Below are positions 9,598 to 18,101 of a stretch of 64,000 nucleotides of DNA, in pieces (within the stretch, counting starts at the first letter, position 1; each line of letters begins with the position of its first letter). This stretch comes from Flavobacteriales bacterium. Its GTDB lineage: Bacteria > Bacteroidota > Bacteroidia > Flavobacteriales_F > PHOS-HE28. Both the position numbers and the translations under genes were made by a program. Under the pieces are notes generated by a model. That model saw nothing but the letters and a program-made list of their open reading frames with translations, did not search any database and was not told the origin of the DNA. The stretch covers positions 62,001 to 126,000 of the forward strand of contig JADJTW010000005.1 of NCBI GenBank assembly GCA_016710965.1, in the 5' to 3' direction.

Positions 9598-10626
9598 ATG
9601 CGCATCCTCGTCCTCCTTGCCGCCTGTTCCGCGCTCACCATGCGCGCACAATACCAAGGCCCCGAAAGCGTCGAATACGATCCGGTGGGCGATCGCTACT
9701 TCGTGAGCACCACCACCGGCGCGTCCATCAAAGTGCGCGACCAGGCCGGTGCGGTCACCAACTTCGTGAACGTGAGCCCGGCCCCCTACGGCCTGGAGAT
9801 CATGGGCGATACGCTCTTCGCATGCAGCGGCGGAAGCGTGAAGGGCTACCTCCTGAGCAACGCATCGCTGGTATTCAACCACAACTGCGGCGGCACCTTC
9901 CTCAACGGCATCACCACCGACGGGCATTACATCTACACCACGGATTACAGCACCGGCAAGATCTTCAAGGTGGATGCGGCCAACAACAGCCACACCACAT
10001 TGGTGGCCAGCACCGGCGGTTCGCCCAACGGCATCGTATGGGACGAAGTTGGCCAGCGGCTCGTGGTGGTCTTCTGGGGAAGCAACGCGCCCATCAAGGC
10101 GTACGACCGCAACACCGGAGCAGTGACTCCGCTCACCACCACCACGCTCACCAATATCGATGGCATCACCATCGATTGCGCCGGCAACTTCCTCGTCGCA
10201 AGCTGGAGCCCCGATGCGATCACGCGCTTCGAGCCGACCTTCACTTCGGCAGGTGTCGATGCGGGCATCACCGGCTTGAACAACCCGGCCGACATCGACT
10301 TCGACTTCGTCAACGAGCGCATCTGCATCCCCAACAGCGGAAGCAATTCGGTCATCGTGCCCGAAGCGCAGTGCCAGCTCGGCATCTACAGTGCAGAAGA
10401 GATCAAGGCGCTTCGCGCCATTCCGAACCCGACGGATGGGCTCATCCGCTTCGAGCCGGCGTTCACGCGGGCCGAACCCTACCTGCTGCTGGACAGCCGC
10501 GGGCTGCTCGTTGGCGGTGGCACACTTAACGCGCGCGCGCAATTGGACGTGCGCACCCTGGCGCGCGGCAGCTATCTCCTCGACTTCACCCGCGCCAGGC
10601 GCCAGGTGCGCTTCGTGAAGGAGTAG
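9598..10626 (+). CDS. Secreted beta-propeller protein with T9SS type A sorting domain
   Basis: 342 residues from the ATG at 9598 (MRILVLLAACSALTMRAQ is a signal peptide; an ATG 8 codons upstream is less likely). The body has SMP-30/NHL-like blades: YQGPESVEYDPVGDRYFVS, PNGIVWDEVGQRLVVVFWG, NIDGITIDCAGNFLVASW, NNPADIDFDFVNERICIPN. The C-terminal 75 residues (RAIPNPTDGLIRF ... LARGSYLLDF ... RQVRFVKE) are a T9SS type A domain that directs outer-membrane export and surface anchoring or release. No catalytic residues could be assigned. Its stop codon abuts the stop of the convergent gene with no spacer. Confidence 0.85.
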   Translation: MRILVLLAACSALTMRAQYQGPESVEYDPVGDRYFVSTTTGASIKVRDQAGAVTNFVNVSPAPYGLEIMGDTLFACSGGSVKGYLLSNASLVFNHNCGGTFLNGITTDGHYIYTTDYSTGKIFKVDAANNSHTTLVASTGGSPNGIVWDEVGQRLVVVFWGSNAPIKAYDRNTGAVTPLTTTTLTNIDGITIDCAGNFLVASWSPDAITRFEPTFTSAGVDAGITGLNNPADIDFDFVNERICIPNSGSNSVIVPEAQCQLGIYSAEEIKALRAIPNPTDGLIRFEPAFTRAEPYLLLDSRGLLVGGGTLNARAQLDVRTLARGSYLLDFTRARRQVRFVKE

Positions 10627-12990
10627 CTAGCGCACCAGGCTCACGTGCCCCATGCTCTCGTGCTGCTTGCCCAGGGTATCGCGTATCCACAGCTTCCACA
10701 CGTACACGCCGATGGGCGTGCCCCCACCATCCCATGCCTGCGAGGGCGATGCACTGGTGAAGAGCACTTGTCCCCAGCGATCGTAGATGAGGAGCTGGAA
10801 GTCCTTCGGGTCGCGCACACTGGTCACAGGGAAGAAGCTGTCGTTGAACCCGTCGTCGTTCGGTGTGAAGGCGTTCGGTACATACAGTGCGTACGGGTCC
10901 TCGATGCACACTTCCCCGCTGATGGTGCTCGCGCATCCTTCAACACTGGCCACGCGCAGCGACACCGTATAGCACGCAACGGAATCGTAGGTGAACGAAG
11001 GAGCGCGTTCGGTGCTGGCGCTGTCGAGGACACCGAAGGACCATTGCAACGAATCAGCGCCGCTGCTTTCGTCCACGAAATGGATCGTTGGTTGTTCCAT
11101 GGTGCTCACGGGCGGCACCGCGATGAACGCTGCGATGGGCGATTGGATCACATCCACTGCTTCGGCGTATGTCCATGATCCGCTGCACCCCGAAGCGCTG
11201 GTGGCCGTGAGCGTCACATCGTACACGCCGCCCGCAGCATAGCAGTGCCGCACTTCACCGAGGTCGGCAGCGGTGGTGCCGTCGCCGAAGTCCCAAACGA
11301 GCTGGTCGCTCGCATTGTCCGCCGCGAACGATGCGCAGTGCGGCGAGCAGCCGAGCGTATCGCCCACGATGAAGGTGGGCGTGGCCACGCTGCCGATGGT
11401 GACGGTGACATCCTCGATGGCGCTGGTGCAACCGTTATCGTCCGTTGCCGCGACGGAGAAAGTCGAGGTGCTTTGCGGTTGTACATCGGGTCCCGCAGGG
11501 CTCCATGCGTAGATGATGGTGCCCGTTCCGCCGACGGTGGTTGCCGTCAACGTCGTAGCATCGCCGAGGCAGAGCGCGATATCATCCTGCGCTGTGAGGA
11601 CGATCGCCATTGGCTCCGTTACCATCACGCTCACCACCGTTGCGCAATTCGAACCGTCGGTGATCGTACACGTGTAGTTGCCAGCGGCGAGGTTGTTCGC
11701 CGTGGCATTGTTACCGCCGCTTGGCGACCATGCATACGTGTAGCCGGGCGTGCCGCCGTTCGCTACCACCGTTGCGCTGCCATCAGCGAAGCCGTTGCAG
11801 CTCACCGGAGTGGATGAGGCGCTCGCACTTGGCGAAGAAGGCGGCGGCGAGAGCGTGACCATGGCACCTGTCGGGCATGTTCCGCCATCGTTCGCGAGGA
11901 GCACGTAGCTGCCTGCGCCCAGTCCGTTCACCATGCTGGTGGTGTAGCCGCCAGGGTTCCACTGATAAGTAAGCGGCCCGGATGCACCGGTGATGATCGC
12001 TTCCACCGATCCATCATTGCCCGCACAGGTGGGATCGGTGGTGAGCACCTGCAAGCCGAGGATGTTCACCGCGATGGGTACGATCTGCGGCGAACGACAC
12101 GAGTAGGAGAGCGTGAGCGTGACATTGTAAACACCAGGCGCCGAGAAGACGTGCTGCGGCGTTTGCGCTGTGCTCGTGTTCGCCGCGCCCGAGGCGGGAT
12201 CACCGAAATTCCAATCCCACGCATCCGCGCAAGTCTGCAGGCCGGTGATGGCGATGGTATCCGCGAAGCAGGTCCACTGCACGGGGTTGGGTTCCGGCGG
12301 TGCGGCGCCGATGTTGATGTCATCCACTGCCACGCCATCGTAGGCGTTGCACGTGGTGCCTGCGCCGAAGACGAAACGGAACTTCACGCTGGGCTCGCCG
12401 CCGAGGAAGGCGAGGCAATGCGAAGCCGTCACCCACGCGCCGCTGCCCTGCCCGCCCTGGCACGAGCCGACCGTTGGTCCTACACGACCCGACCACCCCG
12501 CATTGGGCGATGCCTGGTTGAGGTTGAGGATGCCCGATGCGTTGAACCAATTCTGCGTGTAGCAGTCGGGCGGTTCATTCACGGTGCCCACATTGCTCCA
12601 TGTCGCGCCCTGGTCCAGCGAGTATTGGAATCCGGCGCCGTCGTATGTGCGTTCGCACTCCCAGAAGAACTTGAACGAAACGATGGGGAAGGGCAGTGCG
12701 CTGAAGTCGAAGCACGGGCCCATGAGCCAGCTTTGCTCGCCGGGGCTGTAGCTGCTGGTGGTAAGGCCGCCCACGATCCAGCACTTGCTGCCACCGCCTG
12801 CGCTGTTGATCACGGGCTTCGCGGGTGTTCCCCACGCCCAATCGTTCCCGCTTCCGCCGCTCGTCCATGCCGCCGTTGCTTCGAATCCCTCTTGGTAGGG
12901 GAATGTGCTGATGGTGGTGGGGCATTGTGCGCATGCTGCCGCCGCCATCAAAAAGATAGCCGAGCCTAGGGTGTGGCGCAACGCGAGCAT
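10627..12990 (-). CDS. PKD/SprB-repeat surface protein with gliding-type (T9SS type B) C-terminus
   Basis: 787 residues from the ATG at 12990 (MLALRHTLGSAIFLMAAAACAQ signal peptide). Domains in order: a jelly-roll-like N-terminal region (YQEGFEATAAWTSGG), a PKD domain (TCADAWDWNFGDP ... HVFSAPGVYNVTLTLS), SprB-type repeats (SCNGFADGSATVVANGGTPGYTYAWSP), another PKD domain (DQLVWDFGDGTTAADLGE), and a type B sorting domain (YVPNAFTPNDDGFNDSFFP ... YDRWGQVLFTS ... YVWKLWIRD). Such proteins are exported by T9SS and act as surface adhesins. It sits 49 nt downstream of the nucleoside phosphorylase gene on the same strand. Confidence 0.9.
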   Translation of the reverse strand: MLALRHTLGSAIFLMAAAACAQCPTTISTFPYQEGFEATAAWTSGGSGNDWAWGTPAKPVINSAGGGSKCWIVGGLTTSSYSPGEQSWLMGPCFDFSALPFPIVSFKFFWECERTYDGAGFQYSLDQGATWSNVGTVNEPPDCYTQNWFNASGILNLNQASPNAGWSGRVGPTVGSCQGGQGSGAWVTASHCLAFLGGEPSVKFRFVFGAGTTCNAYDGVAVDDINIGAAPPEPNPVQWTCFADTIAITGLQTCADAWDWNFGDPASGAANTSTAQTPQHVFSAPGVYNVTLTLSYSCRSPQIVPIAVNILGLQVLTTDPTCAGNDGSVEAIITGASGPLTYQWNPGGYTTSMVNGLGAGSYVLLANDGGTCPTGAMVTLSPPPSSPSASASSTPVSCNGFADGSATVVANGGTPGYTYAWSPSGGNNATANNLAAGNYTCTITDGSNCATVVSVMVTEPMAIVLTAQDDIALCLGDATTLTATTVGGTGTIIYAWSPAGPDVQPQSTSTFSVAATDDNGCTSAIEDVTVTIGSVATPTFIVGDTLGCSPHCASFAADNASDQLVWDFGDGTTAADLGEVRHCYAAGGVYDVTLTATSASGCSGSWTYAEAVDVIQSPIAAFIAVPPVSTMEQPTIHFVDESSGADSLQWSFGVLDSASTERAPSFTYDSVACYTVSLRVASVEGCASTISGEVCIEDPYALYVPNAFTPNDDGFNDSFFPVTSVRDPKDFQLLIYDRWGQVLFTSASPSQAWDGGGTPIGVYVWKLWIRDTLGKQHESMGHVSLVR

Positions 12991-13039
12991 TCCGGTGTAA
13001 AGGACGGTGTTCGCAGGCGCGGAGTGGTCCGGGAGCATG

Positions 13040-13939
13040 TTACGCCGTCGCCCTCTCCAACACCTCTTTGATCATCTTGTCGATCGCCGCGTGGTGGTCC
13101 TTGCTGTATTCCTTGCGCAGGCGATTGGCCACAACCGTGCATACGGTGCATACGCGGTGCCCCAGCATGCCGCCGAGGCCGTAGAGCGCACTGGTCTCCA
13201 TCTCGAAGTTCACGGCGCGCATGCCCTCGTGCTCAAAGCTGCTGAAGCGTTCGTTCAATCCATCCACGGAAGGGAGCAGGCGCAACTGTCGTCCTTGCGG
13301 ACCATAGAAGCCGCTTGCGGTGATGGTGATGCCTACCGTGTTGTTGAAACCGAGCGCCTCGATCAGGTCCTTGTCGCCTGCCGCCACACAGGGCAACGGA
13401 AGATTGTCGGGCCATTCGGTATGGGCGAGGAGCTCGTTCAGCACGCGCAGTTCGGCATCGGTGCTTTCGTAGGCGTAATAGTGCAGCACGTTATCCAGCC
13501 CAACGCCGTAGGCGCTCACGATCCGGCTGTCAACGGGGATGTCCTCCTGCAAACTTCCGCAGGTGCCAAGACGGATGATGCGCAGCGCTTTGTGATGGCG
13601 CTTGGGCGTGCGAGCGGCGAGGTCGATATTCACCAGCGCGTCCAGTTCGTTCAGCACGATGTCGATGTTGTCCGAACCGATGCCGGTGCTGAGTGCGGTG
13701 ATGTGCGTACCGTTGCATACGCCGGTGTGTGCCACGAACTCGCGGTTGCGCACCTCATGCTCCACCTTGTCGAAGTGCTTGCTGATGCGCGTCACGCGGT
13801 CCTGGTCGCCAACGACCAGTACGAGGTCCCCGAGCTGCTCAGGCCGCAGCGCCAGGTGGTAGACGCTGCCGTCGGGGTTCAGGACGAGCTCGCTCGGTTC
13901 AAGGACGGTGCCTGCTTCGGTGTGGGTGATGGCGTGCAT
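13040..13939 (-). CDS. Nucleoside phosphorylase (uridine phosphorylase-like)
   Basis: 299 residues of the NP-I family. Visible landmarks: LVVGDQDRVTRISKHF (phosphate-binding start of the fold), STGIGSDNIDIVLNEL, IIRLGTCGSLQEDIPVDSRIV, and MRAVNFEMETSALYGLGGMLGH, the FEMEtsAL purine/pyrimidine nucleoside-binding motif with Glu-Met-Glu. The reaction is phosphorolysis of a nucleoside to free base and pentose-1-phosphate in salvage. Uridine is the usual substrate of close Bacteroidota relatives, but this is inference. Confidence 0.9.
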   Translation of the reverse strand: MHAITHTEAGTVLEPSELVLNPDGSVYHLALRPEQLGDLVLVVGDQDRVTRISKHFDKVEHEVRNREFVAHTGVCNGTHITALSTGIGSDNIDIVLNELDALVNIDLAARTPKRHHKALRIIRLGTCGSLQEDIPVDSRIVSAYGVGLDNVLHYYAYESTDAELRVLNELLAHTEWPDNLPLPCVAAGDKDLIEALGFNNTVGITITASGFYGPQGRQLRLLPSVDGLNERFSSFEHEGMRAVNFEMETSALYGLGGMLGHRVCTVCTVVANRLRKEYSKDHHAAIDKMIKEVLERATA

Positions 13940-13972
13940 GCGCGGTTGATGGATCGCAAAGATGAATGGCGC

Positions 13973-14386
13973 CTACTGGTTGCCGAGCGAGCCAAGCGAT
14001 TTCTTCCAATCCGCGGGTATCTCCACCGATGCCCCTTGCGCATAATCGAAGCACACCAGCACGCTGCGCCCTTCGGTGCATACCTCCGGTCGGTCGCCGC
14101 TCACACGCCGTACGGCATAGCTTAGCTCGAAGCTCTTGGTGCCGATGGAACTGCACCAGCACTCGCATTCCACGCGATCATGCAGGTGTACGGGCAGGCG
14201 GTAGTCCACTTCGTTGCGGGCGAGGATCAGGCCCTGCTTCTTCCAATCGTGGCCCTTCGGGATGAAGCTGCGCAGCAGTTCCATCCGCGCCAGCTCGAAC
14301 CAATGCAAGTACACGGCGTTGTGCGCGTGGTGCGCCATGTCCAGGTCGGCGAAGCGGATCTGGATGGGGATGGTGATGGGTGGCAT
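13973..14386 (-). CDS. Acyl-CoA thioesterase, 4HBT hotdog fold
   Basis: 137 residues. IQIRFADLDMAHHAHNAVYLHWFELARMELL is the 4HBT signature with the catalytic Asp and the H-x-x-N pattern; LPVHLHDRVECECWCSSIGTKSFELSYAV completes the fold. Likely cytosolic acyl-CoA thioesterase of unknown chain-length preference. It starts 141 nt before the divergent large secreted-protein gene at 14527 and ends 34 nt upstream of the nucleoside phosphorylase ATG, so the two minus-strand genes may share a transcript. Confidence 0.87.
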   Translation of the reverse strand: MPPITIPIQIRFADLDMAHHAHNAVYLHWFELARMELLRSFIPKGHDWKKQGLILARNEVDYRLPVHLHDRVECECWCSSIGTKSFELSYAVRRVSGDRPEVCTEGRSVLVCFDYAQGASVEIPADWKKSLGSLGNQ

Positions 14387-14526
14387 GCGTTCGGTGCCGA
14401 TCCGATGGGCCTTGTATCATGGCGATCGCTCGGGAGGGCGAAGGTCGGTATGCAGTGCTCGTTTGGCTTCGAGCGGATGAAGCCTCCTTTACAGGGGTCC
14501 GCACGTCCTTACTTTGGTACTGCCCC

Positions 14527-16524
14527 ATGCGCCGAAACCTCCTTTTCACGCTACTTGCTCTTCGGGGGCTATTCGCTGCCGGCCAATGGACCATCTGGGG
14601 CGAGGAATTCGAGAACGGTTGCGTGCAGGGCTGCTACGCTTCAGCCTATGTGGGCCCTAACGGCGGATGGGCAGTGACCAACGTAGGCACCAACGGAGTT
14701 TGCGCCAACCGCTGGTTCATCAGCTGCCAGGAGAACGGCGGCGTGGCCGGCAGCTGCGGAGTGGGTTGCGGCAACAACGAAACGCTGCACGTGGGCAACG
14801 ACATCGCGTGCGTATCGCCCAACGGGTGCTTCTTCTGCCCCACGGGCGATTGCGGTGCGGCCTACGATGCCAGTTGTCCTCCCGCGCTCTGCGGGTTCTG
14901 TTGCTCATGCAATTCTGCGCAGACCGACCAGCGGGCCGAGTCGCCGGTGATCAACCTCACGGGCTTCACCGGCATGACGCTCTCCTTCCTTTACATGGAA
15001 GGCGGCCAGGCCGCGAGCGACAATGCACAGGTGTGGTACTACGATGGTGCCGCATGGGCGCTGCTCGGCGATATGCCCAAGACGGTGGTATGCGCAGGAC
15101 AGGGCACATGGACCAACTACAGCGTAGCGCTGCCGGCCAGTGCGAACAACAACCCCAGCGTGCGCGTCGGATTCCGGTGGGTGAACAACAACGATGGCAG
15201 CGGTGCCGATCCCAGCATCGCGGTGGACAATGTGCAGATCACCATCCCCTTCGCACCGCCGGGCACGGGCCTCATAGTGAACGAACTGAGCAATGGCCCC
15301 AGCTTGGAGAAGGAATACGTGGAGCTGATCGTCGTGGGACCCGCCTGCACCAACGTCGACATCCGCAACATCAAGGTCGATGACAACAACGGGGTCATCT
15401 TCAATGGCTTCAGCAACGCACTGGTGAATGGCGGCGTGAGCACCGGCCACATGCGCTTCGCTAACCTGGCGGTATGGAGCGCCGTGCCCACGGGCAGCAT
15501 CATCCTCATCTACAACAATGCCGACCTGAACGCACTGCTTCCGCCGGACGACCCGGATGACACCGCGCCCAACGACAAGCGCTACATCCTGCCGGCGAAC
15601 CACGCCTCGTTGCAGGGTTGCAGCACTTCGCCCAATGCGGGTTCCAGCTCCGCCTCGGGCTATTGGGCCTGTGCGTTCGGTGCGGGCAACTGGACGCAGA
15701 TCGCCTTCCGAAACCAGGGCGACGCCGCGCAAACGCGCGACCCGCAAGGCCGCTACTTCCACGGCATCAGCTTCGGCAGCAATGGTAACAACATGAACAA
15801 CGGCGGGCTGGACAACCTGCGCATCAGCACGCTCGACCACACCGGGCGTGTGCTCTTCTTCAACAACGGCAACTACCGCCTCGCCGCCAACTTCACCAGT
15901 GCGGTGGTGGCGGCGAACGAAACGCCCGGCGCACCGAACAACGCAGCGAACGCAGCCTTCATCGCCACCTTCGATTGCTCGTTGCCGATCGAACTGCTAC
16001 GCTTCGATGCGAATGCGATGGACGACCGCGTACGCGTGGAGTGGAGCACCGCCAGCGAACGCGACAATGCCCTCTTCGTGGTGGAGCGAAGCACCGATGC
16101 CGAGCATTATGAAAGCATTGGCACCATTCCCGGCGCGGGCAATTCATTGCTCATGCGCGCTTACATCTTCGACGATCCGCGCCCGCTGCATGGCCTGGCC
16201 TACTACCGCCTGCGCCAGGTGGACCTGGATGGCACGACCACGTTGAGCGATGCAGTCGCTGTGCTGTGGGCGCAGGCGCCGCCGTTCACAGCAACGCTCT
16301 CGGTCGACGGCCTGCTCACCATCGTCGGTGCGCAAGGTCCGGGCGGCTGGGTCCTGTGCGATCCATTGGGGCGCATGATCGCAGAGGGTGCGCTGGGCGA
16401 ATCATTCGAGCAGCGCGCATGGATCGGCGCAGCGCCCGATGGACTGCTCGTGCTGAGCGTGCGCACCAGGAACCGCAGCGCAGCAATGAAGCTGCACCGA
16501 GGGCTGCGGACGAACGCGGAGTGA
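14527..16524 (+). CDS. Large Cys-rich secreted protein, lamin-tail-like domain, T9SS-type C-terminus
   Basis: 665 residues from the ATG at 14527 (MRRNLLFTLLALRGLFAAGQ); the open frame begins earlier but without a signal peptide. The first 150 residues are rich in cysteine (NGCFFCPTGDCGAAY, CGFCCSCNSAQTD), then a jelly-roll-like beta region. Around residues 240-450 a lamin-tail-like domain is suggested by GLIVNELSNGPSLEKEYVELIVVG. The end follows the common Bacteroidota pattern LPIELLRFDAN ... VEWSTASERDNALFVVERS ... LAYYRLRQVDLDGTTTLSD and a weak type A sorting domain. Function unknown; surface or secreted. Confidence 0.8.
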   Translation: MRRNLLFTLLALRGLFAAGQWTIWGEEFENGCVQGCYASAYVGPNGGWAVTNVGTNGVCANRWFISCQENGGVAGSCGVGCGNNETLHVGNDIACVSPNGCFFCPTGDCGAAYDASCPPALCGFCCSCNSAQTDQRAESPVINLTGFTGMTLSFLYMEGGQAASDNAQVWYYDGAAWALLGDMPKTVVCAGQGTWTNYSVALPASANNNPSVRVGFRWVNNNDGSGADPSIAVDNVQITIPFAPPGTGLIVNELSNGPSLEKEYVELIVVGPACTNVDIRNIKVDDNNGVIFNGFSNALVNGGVSTGHMRFANLAVWSAVPTGSIILIYNNADLNALLPPDDPDDTAPNDKRYILPANHASLQGCSTSPNAGSSSASGYWACAFGAGNWTQIAFRNQGDAAQTRDPQGRYFHGISFGSNGNNMNNGGLDNLRISTLDHTGRVLFFNNGNYRLAANFTSAVVAANETPGAPNNAANAAFIATFDCSLPIELLRFDANAMDDRVRVEWSTASERDNALFVVERSTDAEHYESIGTIPGAGNSLLMRAYIFDDPRPLHGLAYYRLRQVDLDGTTTLSDAVAVLWAQAPPFTATLSVDGLLTIVGAQGPGGWVLCDPLGRMIAEGALGESFEQRAWIGAAPDGLLVLSVRTRNRSAAMKLHRGLRTNAE

Positions 16525-16611
16525 GCACCAACCGTTCGTCAAAATACCTGGAAACGGGTATTGTGGGGGTAATGCGCGCCGCCCACCTTCGCTGCATCAA
16601 CACCTGCCAGC

Positions 16612-18099
16612 ATGAAGAGCGACGAACCCATAGACGGGCTTGATGCGAAAGTGCATCGGAGCCAGTACGGCACGGCAAAGCGGATATATTCCATCGAAGA
16701 GAAGGTCTCTGGAAAGGACAGGCTCGCCGTAGCGAAAGCCTTCCTGAAGAAATACGCATCGGACTTGGGCTTGGAACACGCGCTGAAGGGGCTGCGGTAC
16801 GAGAAGGAGCGCAAGAGCTTGATGGGTTACCATTTGATGTTCCAGCAGTACGTGAACGGGAACCCGGTGAGCGGAGCATGGATGCGTGTTGACATGGACA
16901 AGAAGGGCCGCGTGCTAGGCGTGCAGAACGGCACGATCCCGCAAGACCGCGTGAGGAAGACCGTGCGCAAGGCGAAGGCGGGTGATATCAGCAGGACCAA
17001 AGCGGAACGACTGGCCTTGAAGGCGGTAGCCCCGACCGGGAAGGTGGAGAAGATCGAACGGGTCATGTGGCCGGTCAACGGAATACCCGTGGATGCATGG
17101 AAGGTGATGGTGCGACCGGAGCGGGCGGCTGCCCTCTGGCGCCTGTACGTCGCAGTGGAGGATGGCCGCGTTCTTTTCAAGCGGAACATGGTGAAACGTG
17201 CGTGGGCGCAAGTCTTCGATCCAACGCCTGTGGCGGCTTTGAACAACACGCATCTCGATATCGATGCGGATGTGCCAGCGCGCGCATATCGCAAGGTGCG
17301 CCTTCAAGGCTTGAAGAAGAAAGGCGTGCTGGATGGCCAGTTCGTGACCACGCGCCCAACGAAGGATCGCGTGCGGAGTGCCGATGGCCACTTCCTCTTC
17401 AGGCGCACTCAACGTGCCTTCCGCGAAGTGATGGCCTATTATCATTTGGATACTGCCATCAGGTACCTGGAAGGACTCGGCTTCACTGGTTTGTTCAAGC
17501 GTCCGTTGAAGGTGAAAGTGCATGGCACGCGTGTGGACAATTCCTGGTTCGACACGGGCACCAGGACGATCACCTTCGGCACCGGCGGAGTGGACGACCC
17601 TGAGGACGCCGAGGTGATCCTGCACGAGCTCGGCCACGCCGTGCAGGAAGCACAGCTGCCAGGCTTCGGCGAGAGCAATGAAGGCTGGGCGATGGGGGAG
17701 GGCTTCGGCGATTTCCTTGCAGCGAGCTATTTCCACGACAAGAAGCCCGCACGCCTGCGCGACACCGTCTTCAATTGGAACGCGATGCCCACCAGCGAGG
17801 CCGATCCGCCGCATGAACGTCGCCTGGACGCGAAGCTGAAGTACCCGGACGACATGGCGGAGGATGAGCATGACAATGGACCCATCTGGAGCGCATGCTT
17901 GTGGGAGTTGCGCGCGTTGCTCGGTCGGCGCCGGTGCGAACGCGTCGTGATCGCATCGCATCACCTCTGCGAACGGGATGCGCTCTTCGCCGATGGCGCT
18001 CACGCTATCCTCACCGCCAATGAGCGTTTGTACAATGACCGTGGTCGCACAGCCATCCGAACGCTCTTCGAACGGCGAGGGATCATCAAGCCGAAGTAG
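16612..18099 (+). CDS. FTP-domain, M36 (fungalysin)-like metallopeptidase without signal peptide
   Basis: 495 residues. Residues 40-150 resemble an FTP/PepSY propeptide (AKAFLKKYASDLGLEHALKGL ... LMGYHLMFQQYVNGNPVSGAWM). The catalytic region has HELGH (His338, Glu339, His342) and, downstream, NEGWAMGEGFGDFLAASYF, which supplies the third-ligand Glu pattern of gluzincins. Unlike the M36 protein at 43194, this one begins MKSDEPIDGLDAKVHRSQY with no signal peptide and ends RGIIKPK with no T9SS domain. It may be intracellular or released by lysis; a missed upstream start was not found. Flanked by secreted-protein genes. Confidence 0.8.
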   Translation: MKSDEPIDGLDAKVHRSQYGTAKRIYSIEEKVSGKDRLAVAKAFLKKYASDLGLEHALKGLRYEKERKSLMGYHLMFQQYVNGNPVSGAWMRVDMDKKGRVLGVQNGTIPQDRVRKTVRKAKAGDISRTKAERLALKAVAPTGKVEKIERVMWPVNGIPVDAWKVMVRPERAAALWRLYVAVEDGRVLFKRNMVKRAWAQVFDPTPVAALNNTHLDIDADVPARAYRKVRLQGLKKKGVLDGQFVTTRPTKDRVRSADGHFLFRRTQRAFREVMAYYHLDTAIRYLEGLGFTGLFKRPLKVKVHGTRVDNSWFDTGTRTITFGTGGVDDPEDAEVILHELGHAVQEAQLPGFGESNEGWAMGEGFGDFLAASYFHDKKPARLRDTVFNWNAMPTSEADPPHERRLDAKLKYPDDMAEDEHDNGPIWSACLWELRALLGRRRCERVVIASHHLCERDALFADGAHAILTANERLYNDRGRTAIRTLFERRGIIKPK

Positions 18100-18101
18100 A
18101 A

